Source: an uncultured Lachnospiraceae bacterium
Lineage (GTDB): Bacteria > Bacillota_A > Clostridia > Lachnospirales > Lachnospiraceae
DNA: 21,807 bases
Direction of reading: 5' to 3'
NCBI GenBank assembly: GCA_902773195.1
Contig: CACYDL010000057.1
Location: 1 to 21,807 of the forward strand
Shown here piece after piece: positions 7,099-13,706 of this stretch (positions are counted from its first letter, which is position 1; every line of letters starts with the position of its first letter). Below the pieces are notes generated by a model, which saw only the letters and a program-made list of their open reading frames with translations, was not told where the DNA came from and did not search any database. Both the position numbers and the translations under genes were made by a program.

Positions 7099-9492
7099 TC
7101 ACAGGCTGCAGCGGACGCTGATGAACGCGATCTCATTCGGCATCAGTTCCTCCTCCACGACGAGCTCCCGGTCCTTCGACTCGGCGGTCCGGATCGTCAT
7201 CCCCGGCTCGCAGACCCGGCGCAGATATTTGATGTCGTTTCGGGAGGGCTCCTTCTCGTAGTCCAGGTCGCCCCAGATCTTCAGAACGCTCCCGTTCTGC
7301 TCGTTGATCCGGTAGATCTTGATCCGGTACGGTCCCTCCGTCACCCCCTCCAGGCGGATCCGGAGCTTCAGCTTCCGGTTTCCTTCAAAGTATTTCCAGA
7401 CCGAAGCCTTGTCGATCTCCCTCTCATCCGTCAGGTAGTAGCTGTAGCCCAGAACCTGCTGATTGTGGCAGACGATGCCGTAGTTGTCGTGCCTGTCGGT
7501 GGTGATCAGGCAGCTGCCGTCCCGCCCTATGCAGTACGGATACAGCCGGTTCAGGAAGTCGAAGGCGAAGGCGGCGGGCTTCATGATGGCGTCGCGCGTC
7601 ACGAGCCCCGTGCCCCCGAACAGAAGCTCCGCCGTGTCGAAGGAAGAGTACTGGCGGTCGCTTCCGGCCCCGTACCCCATAACGTCCGCCATGCCGTAGA
7701 GGTCGATGATATTCTTGATGATGTAGGCGCCCTTGAAGGTGGTGTCGTTGATATAGTTTCTGACGCTGGGCGTCAGGTTCCACTCCGAGATGACCAGGGG
7801 GATTCCGCCCAGGCCGGCGTTCTCGATCAGCTGCTTCTCCCTGGAAAAAAGATGAATGAAGGAGTCGTTGTCCGTCGAGCGCTTGGCGTACTGGTCCAGT
7901 CCGTCGACGCCTCTCTCGTAGGCGTAGTACATGATGGACAGATAGTCCGGTCTCTCCTCCCTCTGGTTCCAGTCCCTGAGAAATTTCTCCCTGCGCCCGG
8001 AGCCGGAGTCCATCCGGATGCCGTATCCGCCCAGAAGGATGTTCTCATTGCAGGCCTTCACGGCCTCCCGCGTCGCGCGGAAGAACGCGAAATAGCGCTC
8101 GTCGTTGGCGGGATCCAGCCGCCAGTCCTCGTCGTACCACAGCTCCATCCTCCAGTCGTCCAGGGCGTCCTGGCCGTAGCGCTGCCCCAGATGCCTCATG
8201 AAAGCCTTCATCAGGCGTCCCCAGCTCTCAGCCGTGTAGGCGTCCATCAGATGTCTGCTGCGGTAGCGGGCGCTGCCCACGCCCTCCAGGAGGACGTCCG
8301 GCTTGAGTCCCAGCTCGATGTGGGGCTTGAGCCCCTGCTCCAGGACAAAATCCAGCACCGAGTCGATCTGGCTGAAGTTGTATTCCTCCTGGTCCGGCCT
8401 GATGAAGAACTCCTCCGTAAACAGCCCCCAGAATCTCACGTACTCGAAGTCCAGCGCCTGCTTCAGGATGATGATGTGCTCCCTGACGGAGGAGTGGAGG
8501 AGATTGGACGCGGCCCCGAAGTTGATGAGCTTCGCCCAGCTGTTTTTCAGAGGACTGTAGCGGCCGGCCTGATACACTCCCCCGGCGGAAACCGCTGCCG
8601 TCCCGTCCTCTCCGGGCTCCTGCGGCCCGGGCTCTACGATCTTCTCCAGGCGCTTCTCCAGGATTTCCCGGTGGGGATGATCCCTCTTCACCGTCTTTTC
8701 CTGGTTCTTCTTCCTGAACTCGGTGGGGGTCATCCCGTTCTGCTTCTTGAAGATCTTGTTGAACAGCGCCGCCGAGGTGAAGCCGTTGTTGTAGGCGATG
8801 CGGGTGACGGGCTCGTCCGTGTAGAGGAGGTCGTCCGCGGCGTGGAAGAGCCGGATGTTGGTCAGGTACCCCGCGAAGTTCATCCCGTAGTTCTTTTTGA
8901 AGAACCGCGAGAGATAGCCGTTTGACAGATACAGCTTCTCCGACAGCTCCTTCATGCTGATCTGCTGGTCGTAGTTGTTGTTGATGTAGCTGTTGATCTG
9001 CCTCAGCCGCTCGTCGTACCGCCGGCCGTTCTCGCTGCTCCCCGAAGGCTCGATGTTCATGAGGAAATTCGCCGTCAGGTTTTCCAGGATCGCGTAGCTC
9101 TCCGCGAGGAAGCCGAAGGAGGAGGTGTAACCCCTGCTGCCCACGTAACGGCGGATCATACCGCGCAGAAGCTCCCGGAGTTCCTGGTATCTGCCGCTCT
9201 CCGAGACGGAAGAATCGCACCAGAAAAGCACGTCTCCGTTGCCGGAGGCGTCCGCGACAAGCTGATAGCTCACCAGAAAGCGCACCATCAGCGTATTCTG
9301 ATGCGTCTTAAAGGAATGCTCTCGGTTGGAATTGATGATAAAGAGATCTTCCGCGCGGAGGTGGGAAGTCCTCTTCTCGACGGTGACGTCCAGGGATCCC
9401 TCCAGGATATAGAGCAGCTCGATCTCCTGATGAAAATGTGCCCTGTCAAAGGCCTCGTCACTGATAATCAGCTGGAAGTTCTTCTTCTGCAT
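7099..9492 (-). CDS. AraC-family regulator fused to a GH39-like glycosidase domain
   Basis: This 797-residue protein has three parts. Residues 1-90 are a cupin-like sensor (HFHQEIELLYILEGSLDV at 19-36). Residues 163-262 are a double AraC helix-turn-helix: ISMKELSEKLYLSNGYLSRF in the first half, and the family signature with AYNNGFTSAALFNKIFKKQNG in the second. After a proline-rich linker, residues 310-797 resemble GH39 (beta-xylosidase-type) domains, with SWAKLINFGAASNLL near the start and VISEWNLT (567-574) where GH39 has its nucleophile Glu (E570). The usual acid/base motif WNEP is replaced by WYDED (452-456), so the domain may be a ligand sensor rather than an enzyme. No Shine-Dalgarno is visible before ATG 9492. 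It probably controls the following glycosidase and the importer operon; this is inference from position. Confidence 0.87.
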   Translation of the reverse strand: MQKKNFQLIISDEAFDRAHFHQEIELLYILEGSLDVTVEKRTSHLRAEDLFIINSNREHSFKTHQNTLMVRFLVSYQLVADASGNGDVLFWCDSSVSESGRYQELRELLRGMIRRYVGSRGYTSSFGFLAESYAILENLTANFLMNIEPSGSSENGRRYDERLRQINSYINNNYDQQISMKELSEKLYLSNGYLSRFFKKNYGMNFAGYLTNIRLFHAADDLLYTDEPVTRIAYNNGFTSAALFNKIFKKQNGMTPTEFRKKNQEKTVKRDHPHREILEKRLEKIVEPGPQEPGEDGTAAVSAGGVYQAGRYSPLKNSWAKLINFGAASNLLHSSVREHIIILKQALDFEYVRFWGLFTEEFFIRPDQEEYNFSQIDSVLDFVLEQGLKPHIELGLKPDVLLEGVGSARYRSRHLMDAYTAESWGRLMKAFMRHLGQRYGQDALDDWRMELWYDEDWRLDPANDERYFAFFRATREAVKACNENILLGGYGIRMDSGSGRREKFLRDWNQREERPDYLSIMYYAYERGVDGLDQYAKRSTDNDSFIHLFSREKQLIENAGLGGIPLVISEWNLTPSVRNYINDTTFKGAYIIKNIIDLYGMADVMGYGAGSDRQYSSFDTAELLFGGTGLVTRDAIMKPAAFAFDFLNRLYPYCIGRDGSCLITTDRHDNYGIVCHNQQVLGYSYYLTDEREIDKASVWKYFEGNRKLKLRIRLEGVTEGPYRIKIYRINEQNGSVLKIWGDLDYEKEPSRNDIKYLRRVCEPGMTIRTAESKDRELVVEEELMPNEIAFISVRCSL

Positions 9493-9568
9493 GTGAACCG
9501 CGCCCCGATTCGTCCGGAATACTCGCCGCGGCGGCTGTCCGGCGCGCGGGAGAGGATATTCTGAACAA

Positions 9569-9597
9569 ATTATATCATATGACCACGCATTTTGCTA
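9569..9597 (-). promoter_or_regulatory. Candidate promoter of the AraC/GH39 gene
   Basis: A perfect TATAAT -10 lies at 9574-9569 on the minus strand, with a weak -35 (TAGCAA, 9597-9592) at 17-base spacing. The predicted transcript would begin near 9561, giving a leader of about 70 bases. It sits between the terminator of the preceding operon and the gene, so it is well placed. Confidence 0.55.
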
Positions 9598-9621
9598 TGC
9601 ATTATGCACGAAGCCGCGCAT

Positions 9622-9657
9622 AAAAAAGAGCATCCGCACCGTTCCCGTGCGGATGCC
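9622..9657 (-). terminator. Rho-independent terminator of the ACP/thiolase/pta/aldolase operon
   Basis: A perfect 10-bp stem (9630-9639 with 9647-9656; gcatccgcac and its complement) has a 7-base loop. It is followed on the minus strand by CT and then six T residues (9627-9622). It stands 28 bases after the aldolase stop codon and cleanly separates that operon from the AraC/GH39 gene. Confidence 0.93.
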
Positions 9658-9684
9658 CGAAAAGTCATCCCTTCCGCGGATGGA

Positions 9685-10329
9685 TCAGACCGCCTGATCC
9701 GCCGCGATCAGCGCCTTCATGGCCGCGACGCCTTCTTCCGGCATCGGCTCATAGACGCCGAGAAGCTTCGCGTAGAAGGTCGTGACCGCCATCTCCTCCG
9801 TGTAGGTCGCCGCGTGCATCGCCGCCTTCATGTCCTTGCCGCAGCAGAACATGCCGTGGTTCTTGATCAGCACGGAACGGCCCTTCTCGCCGAGGGCCTC
9901 GACGACCTTGTCGGCGACGTCGTCGGAACCGGGCATCGTAAAGGGAACGATGCCGACCGGGACGAACTCGCACTGGGGAGGAGTGATCGGCTTGAGCTCG
10001 GGATTCTCGCCCATGGCCATGATCGTCGCGAACATGGCGTGGGTGTGAACCGTAGCCTTGACGTCAGGTCTGGCGCGGAGAACCGCCGTGTGCATCGGAA
10101 CCTCCGAAGACGGCTTGTACTTCCCGTCGAGCCACTTGCCGTTGAGATCGACGATGGCGATGTCCTCCGCCGTCATTCCCGTATAGGAGATGCCGCTGGG
10201 CGTGATGGCGACGACGTCGTCTTCGTCATCGCGGAGGGCGATGTTGCCGGACGTGCCGTGGACAAGGCCTTCGGCGACGGCTTCCTGGATGGCTTCAAGG
10301 ACAATCTTTCTGATTCTTTCGTATTTCAT
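9685..10329 (-). CDS. Class II aldolase (FucA/RhaD/AraD-type family), zinc-dependent
   Basis: This 214-residue cytoplasmic enzyme belongs to the class II aldolase/adducin family, which cleaves sugar phosphates such as L-fuculose-1-phosphate into dihydroxyacetone phosphate and an aldehyde, or epimerises ribulose-phosphate. The phosphate-binding TSGNIA (26-31) and ITPSG (42-46) motifs are present, as are the catalytic Glu in SSEVPMH (E76) and zinc ligands in HTH (H95, H97) and KNHGMF (H158). Length matches FucA. The ATG at 10329 has GGGAGGAA upstream. It is last in a five-gene operon with pta, a thiolase and an ACP, an unusual setting for a sugar-phosphate aldolase. The true substrate may therefore not be fuculose-phosphate; no kinase or isomerase lies beside it. 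Confidence 0.88.
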   Translation of the reverse strand: MKYERIRKIVLEAIQEAVAEGLVHGTSGNIALRDDEDDVVAITPSGISYTGMTAEDIAIVDLNGKWLDGKYKPSSEVPMHTAVLRARPDVKATVHTHAMFATIMAMGENPELKPITPPQCEFVPVGIVPFTMPGSDDVADKVVEALGEKGRSVLIKNHGMFCCGKDMKAAMHAATYTEEMAVTTFYAKLLGVYEPMPEEGVAAMKALIAADQAV

Positions 10330-10373
10330 GAAAAGGTTCCTCCCTCTGAACAGTGTGGTAGTTGTTTATGATC

Positions 10374-10412
10374 AGCCGGCCCGGCCGCTCCTCTTCCGGG
10401 GCGCGGCCGGCT
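10374..10412 (-). repeat. GC-rich stem-loop between pta and the aldolase gene
   Basis: The bases agccggc (10374-10380) pair with gccggct (10406-10412), and further GC pairing is possible inside. It fills much of the 100-base gap between the two genes. Without a T-run it is more likely an mRNA-stability or attenuation element than a terminator. Confidence 0.4.
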
Positions 10413-10429
10413 TCCGGCAGAACGCTTTC

Positions 10430-11434
10430 TCAGGCCTGCTCGCCCGCTCCGGCGCGGATCACGAGCATGGCGACGTTTCCGAGCATCTCCTCCACCGGCG
10501 CGGATCTGGAGAAATCGCAGACCGGCTGCGCGAAGCCCTGAAGGACGGGGCCGTAGGCGTTGGCGTGGCCGAAGATCTGCACCAGCTTGACGCCGATGTT
10601 GCCGGCGTGAAGGTTCGGGAAGATCAGGATGTTGGCCTTGCCCGCCACCTCGCTGGGTCTCTTCACCTTGTGCTCGGCGACCTTCGGGATGATCGCGGAA
10701 TCCAGCTGGAATTCGCCGTCGCACTTGATGTCCGGGCGCTTCTCGTTGACGATCTTCACCGCCTCGCGCACGACGTCGATGGACTCATGCTCCGCGGAGC
10801 CCGTCGTCGAGAACGCCAGCATGGCGACGCGGGGCTCCCAGCCCAGCAGTCCGGAGGCGGTATCCGCGGATGAGATAGCGATGCCCGCCAGGTCCTCCGC
10901 CGAGGGCTGCGCGGTGATGGCGCAGTCCGCCAGGCCGAGCATCTCGCCCTGCGGTCCCTCGAAGCCGGGGATCTCGGCGATGCCCAGCGAGGACGGGGAC
11001 GTCACGCCTTCCTGCATGCCGACGATGCTCATCGTCTCGATGATGACGTCGCCCGTGGAGCACTCCTTGCCCGCCGCGACGCAGTCCACCTTGTGGGCCT
11101 TGAGAAGGAGCATGGCCGCCTTGATGTTGAACGCCAGCTTCTTCATGACGACTTTTTCCTTGCTCCCGACCTTCTCGACGTATTCCGCCGCGAACGCCGC
11201 CTTCACGGCTTCGTCTGTGTTGTCAAAATACTCGAATCCCTCGGTGGAGACGCCGTTCTCCTTCGCCAGCGCTTCGATGGCCGCCGGGCTGCCGACGAGG
11301 ACGGGCGTCCCGATCTTCTCCTCGATGACGCGGGCGCTGCACTTGAGAATAGGTACGCTCTCGCTCTCGGGGAACGCGATCCTCTTGGGGTTCTTTCTGG
11401 CTTTCTCTGTCATGTTCGCAATGAAATCACTCAT
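10430..11434 (-). CDS. pta: Phosphate acetyltransferase (phosphotransacetylase)
   Basis: This 334-residue cytoplasmic enzyme interconverts acetyl-CoA plus phosphate with acetyl-phosphate plus CoA. The whole PTA_PTB fold is present at the normal length for the short bacterial form. Hallmarks in order are RIAFPESES near residue 18, VDCVAAGKECSTGDVI in the middle, MLAFSTTGSAEHES, GEFQLDSAI, IFPNLHAGNIGVKL and GPVLQGFAQPVCDFSR. The ATG at 11434 follows CCGGAGGG. No acetate kinase gene is adjacent, as would be usual in clostridia. Instead it sits 67 bases after the DUF35 gene and upstream of an aldolase, inside the ACP/thiolase operon. It may prime or drain acetyl groups for that pathway. A related acyl specificity (butyryl, propionyl) cannot be excluded from sequence alone. 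Confidence 0.94.
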   Translation of the reverse strand: MSDFIANMTEKARKNPKRIAFPESESVPILKCSARVIEEKIGTPVLVGSPAAIEALAKENGVSTEGFEYFDNTDEAVKAAFAAEYVEKVGSKEKVVMKKLAFNIKAAMLLLKAHKVDCVAAGKECSTGDVIIETMSIVGMQEGVTSPSSLGIAEIPGFEGPQGEMLGLADCAITAQPSAEDLAGIAISSADTASGLLGWEPRVAMLAFSTTGSAEHESIDVVREAVKIVNEKRPDIKCDGEFQLDSAIIPKVAEHKVKRPSEVAGKANILIFPNLHAGNIGVKLVQIFGHANAYGPVLQGFAQPVCDFSRSAPVEEMLGNVAMLVIRAGAGEQA

Positions 11435-11501
11435 AACTGGTCCCTCCGGGTTGAATCATGTGACGGCCGCCGCTTCCGCGCACGCGCCGCGCTTCGGCAT
11501 T

Positions 11502-11951
11502 TTATTCATCAAGCTCAAAGAACAGTGTCGTGTATCTACCCATATCGTAGAAAACCGGTCTGACAGGAACGGGAAGCTTCTCCCGGACCTCCCTGGCCTT
11601 CTTCTTGGACATGCCGAGAATGACCGCGTTGATCGAGGGTCCTTCCTCGAACTGCACCTCTCCGCAGACGTACTTGAGTCCTCTGTCCTCAAGCTCGAGC
11701 CGGGCGTTAAGGATGCCCGTCCTGACGAAGCTCTTCAGCATTCCCTTGCCGCTCAGGGTCGTCCACTCCGTCTCATGATAGCCGCAGACGTTGCAGGCGA
11801 GGTGGGGCGGGAACTCGATGGCGCCGCACTCCTTGCATTTCCTGGCGTAGATGGTGCCGTTCTCCAGTCCCTTCCAGAACTTCTCGACGATGTGCTCCGG
11901 ATTCCAGAATTCCTCTGTTTTAATCTTCTGTGTGATCATATCTGTCTTCAA
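11502..11951 (-). CDS. DUF35 Zn-ribbon/OB-fold protein, partner of the thiolase
   Basis: This 149-residue protein has the DUF35 layout: an N-terminal helix (FWNPEHIVEKFWKGLENG), a rubredoxin-like zinc ribbon with C39, C42, C53 and C56, and an OB-fold (about residues 62-145). Members of this family form complexes with adjacent thiolase-like proteins. Known examples are the archaeal thiolase/HMG-CoA synthase complex, PhlB in phloroglucinol acetylation, and ChsH2 with Ltp2 in steroid side-chain cleavage. It starts 25 bases after the thiolase stop, consistent with such a pair. The start is uncertain: the TTG at 11951 has AAAGGATGG close by, whereas the ATG at 11939 (four codons later) has only a weak site. 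I prefer TTG. Confidence 0.88.
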   Translation of the reverse strand: MKTDMITQKIKTEEFWNPEHIVEKFWKGLENGTIYARKCKECGAIEFPPHLACNVCGYHETEWTTLSGKGMLKSFVRTGILNARLELEDRGLKYVCGEVQFEEGPSINAVILGMSKKKAREVREKLPVPVRPVFYDMGRYTTLFFELDE

Positions 11952-11976
11952 TCCATCCTTTCCCCTGCCGAACCGG

Positions 11977-13266
11977 TCAGAAATTCGATTCCAGGATGAT
12001 CGCCCGGACGTTCTGAGCTCCTCCGAAGCCTCTCAGGAAGACGTGCTTCGGGAGTTTCTTCACCTGACGCTCGCCGGCTTCGCCGCGCATCTGGGTGACA
12101 GCCTCGAAGATATCGGCCATGCCGGACGCCCCGAAGGCGTGTCCGTAGGAGGTGCGGCCGCCGTTGGTGTTCATCGGCTTGTCGCCGTCGAAGGCGATCC
12201 TGCCGTCCAGCACGTACTTCCAGCCCTCTCCCTTGGGAAGGTAGCCGATCTCCTCGGCCGCCAGGAAGGCGGAGGATCCGATGAAGTCGTTGACGTAGAG
12301 CAGATCGATGTCGTCGGCCGTCAGGCCCGTCAGCTCGAATACCTGCCTCGCCGCTTCCGCCGTGGCCTGCTTCTCGAGATGCGGAACGATGGCGTCAAGC
12401 ACGGACGCGCCGCAGCCGAGCACCTCGACGGGCTTCGCGTTGAACTGCTTCGCCATCTCGGTGGGGACGACGATGCACGCCGCCGCGCCGTCCGCCACGC
12501 AGGAGTCGCTGGCCGTGCGCAGGTACTGGGTCATCTTGGGATTGTAGGGGGATTTCATATACTCCCACACGTCGTCGAAGCCGGCTTCCTTCGCGAGCTC
12601 GTCGAACGGGGTCCTGCGGATCGCCCTCGGGCAGAGGGCCGCCGCGCGGCGGAAGTGATACGCCTGATGCGAGAGGACGTCGTCGATCACGTCCTCCGAC
12701 AGCCCGTTCTCCATGGTGTAGTAGTTGATCCAGTCGTCGTGGTTCATGCCCGGTCCGCCGCCCAGGTAACGGCCGTAGGCGCGGTCGAAGATAGAGTCGA
12801 GATCCGGGAAAAGGACTTCGGTGGTCAGGGGTCCGCGGAGGTGAGCGGGCGTATTTCCGTCCGGAATGCCGGTTCCCATCTCGGCGGCGCCGGAGAGCAC
12901 GATGTCGTACATGCCGCTGGCGACGGCCATGACGGCCTCCTCAAGGGCGATATAGCCCGTGCAGCATCCCTCGGAGTGGGACAGGGAGCCTTTGCCTCTC
13001 ATGCCGAACCAGTCGGCCACCTGGAGGTTCGGGGTGATGCAGTTCTCCGAAATATGGGGATTGGCCATCCCGTGGAAGAAGAACTGGACGTCTCTCGGCT
13101 CGACGCCGGCGTCCTTCATGGCGTCAAGCGCCGCGTGGCCGAACAGCTCGCCGTGGGTGATCCCCTTGTAGGCCGGATTCTCGACGCCGTTGAAAAAGGG
13201 CGTCGCGCCGATGCCCACGATGGACACGCTGCGCAGGGTCTTTCCAAGCTTCACATTCGTCAGCAT
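11977..13266 (-). CDS. Thiolase-family acyltransferase (SCP-x-like)
   Basis: This 429-residue protein has the thiolase fold. The nucleophile region is SEGCCTGYIALEEAVMAVAS, with C101 aligned to the CxSG cysteine. The N-terminal half ends in a thiolase-like VADGAAACIVV (258-268). The C-terminal half has VNDFIGSSAFLAAEEIGY (325-342) and the His motif GGRTSYGHAFGASG (H376). The second catalytic Cys of ordinary degradative thiolases (C-x-GGGxG) is absent; the segment reads RGFGGAQN (412-419), as in thiolase-like proteins that work with DUF35 partners. It could form or cleave beta-ketoacyl thioesters, acylate another substrate, or act as a retro-aldolase. The ATG at 13266 follows AGGAGAGG. It lies 40 bases after an ACP gene, suggesting an ACP-bound substrate. 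Family is confident; reaction is not. Confidence 0.88.
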   Translation of the reverse strand: MLTNVKLGKTLRSVSIVGIGATPFFNGVENPAYKGITHGELFGHAALDAMKDAGVEPRDVQFFFHGMANPHISENCITPNLQVADWFGMRGKGSLSHSEGCCTGYIALEEAVMAVASGMYDIVLSGAAEMGTGIPDGNTPAHLRGPLTTEVLFPDLDSIFDRAYGRYLGGGPGMNHDDWINYYTMENGLSEDVIDDVLSHQAYHFRRAAALCPRAIRRTPFDELAKEAGFDDVWEYMKSPYNPKMTQYLRTASDSCVADGAAACIVVPTEMAKQFNAKPVEVLGCGASVLDAIVPHLEKQATAEAARQVFELTGLTADDIDLLYVNDFIGSSAFLAAEEIGYLPKGEGWKYVLDGRIAFDGDKPMNTNGGRTSYGHAFGASGMADIFEAVTQMRGEAGERQVKKLPKHVFLRGFGGAQNVRAIILESNF

Positions 13267-13306
13267 ATCTGTTTCCTCTCCTAAACCGTCTGTGGTTTCG
13301 CGCTTC

Positions 13307-13546
13307 TTATGCCTCTTCCATCACGAAATCGACGAGATCGCCGATCGTCTCGAACTGGCCGAACTTGGCGACGGGAATCATGACGTCGTATTCGTCCTCG
13401 ATGGAGGCGCTCATCGCGACTCTCTGCATCGACTGAACGCCAAGCTCCTCGGCGATGTTGGTGTTCTCGTTGATCTCGGAAGCGTCCTTCCTGAAGGCGC
13501 GGGATGCGAACTGGATCATGTTGGCTAAGACTTCTTCACGGTTCAT
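13307..13546 (-). CDS. Acyl carrier protein-like
   Basis: This 79-residue acidic protein matches the length and helical pattern of acyl carrier proteins. The phosphopantetheine serine is most likely S39 in ELGVQSMQRV; the usual DSL reads QSM here, so the conserved Asp before Ser is missing. Helix II would be SMQRVAMSASIEDEYDV, followed by ETIGDLVDFV, typical of ACP helices II to IV. The gene is first in the operon, with AGGAGGA before the ATG at 13546, and is followed by a thiolase rather than by fab genes. It is likely a dedicated carrier for this pathway rather than the housekeeping AcpP. Whether it is phosphopantetheinylated is open, given the altered motif. Confidence 0.85.
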   Translation of the reverse strand: MNREEVLANMIQFASRAFRKDASEINENTNIAEELGVQSMQRVAMSASIEDEYDVMIPVAKFGQFETIGDLVDFVMEEA

Positions 13547-13621
13547 GGTAAATCCTCCTGTGTGTTTTTAAATATCTGCGGCAGCTTCCGTGTCCGCGTT
13601 ACTACTTTTATTGCTGTACCC

Positions 13622-13647
13622 AGTATATAAGAAATGTCCTTCGTGCT
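13622..13647 (-). promoter_or_regulatory. Candidate promoter of the ACP/thiolase operon
   Basis: A -10 hexamer TATACT lies at 13627-13622 on the minus strand inside TATATACT, with a weak TTCAGC -35 at 17-base spacing. The -35 and spacer are covered by the 11-bp inverted repeat described separately. The leader to the ACP start would be about 70 bases. Confidence 0.5.
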
Positions 13648-13658
13648 GAAGGACATTT
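13632..13658. promoter_or_regulatory. Perfect 11-bp inverted repeat: operator and/or terminator
   Basis: The arms aaatgtccttc (13632-13642) and gaaggacattt (13648-13658) are exact complements with a 5-base loop. On the minus strand it follows the ATP-grasp gene by about 50 bases and is trailed by CTTATATAC, a poor T-tract. It also overlaps the -35 and spacer of the candidate ACP promoter. A repressor operator is the better reading, but it may also stop transcripts from upstream. The regulator is not evident in the window. Confidence 0.6.
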
Positions 13659-13706
13659 TCTCATCTTTTGTATGATTTTCACGAAAGACGCGGCCGGCGG
13701 CGGCTT

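Noticed and set aside
7059..7136. Upstream extension of the GH106-like gene to an ATG at 7136
   Set aside because: It would overlap the end of the AraC/GH39 gene by 38 bases and add 26 residues without similarity; the ATG at 7058 has its own ribosome binding site.
2074..8925. Other long plus-strand frames at 2074-4038, 4353-6911 and 7084-8925
   Set aside because: Each mirrors a well-supported minus-strand gene, has low-complexity D/V/R/H/L composition and crosses gene boundaries; no family features are visible.
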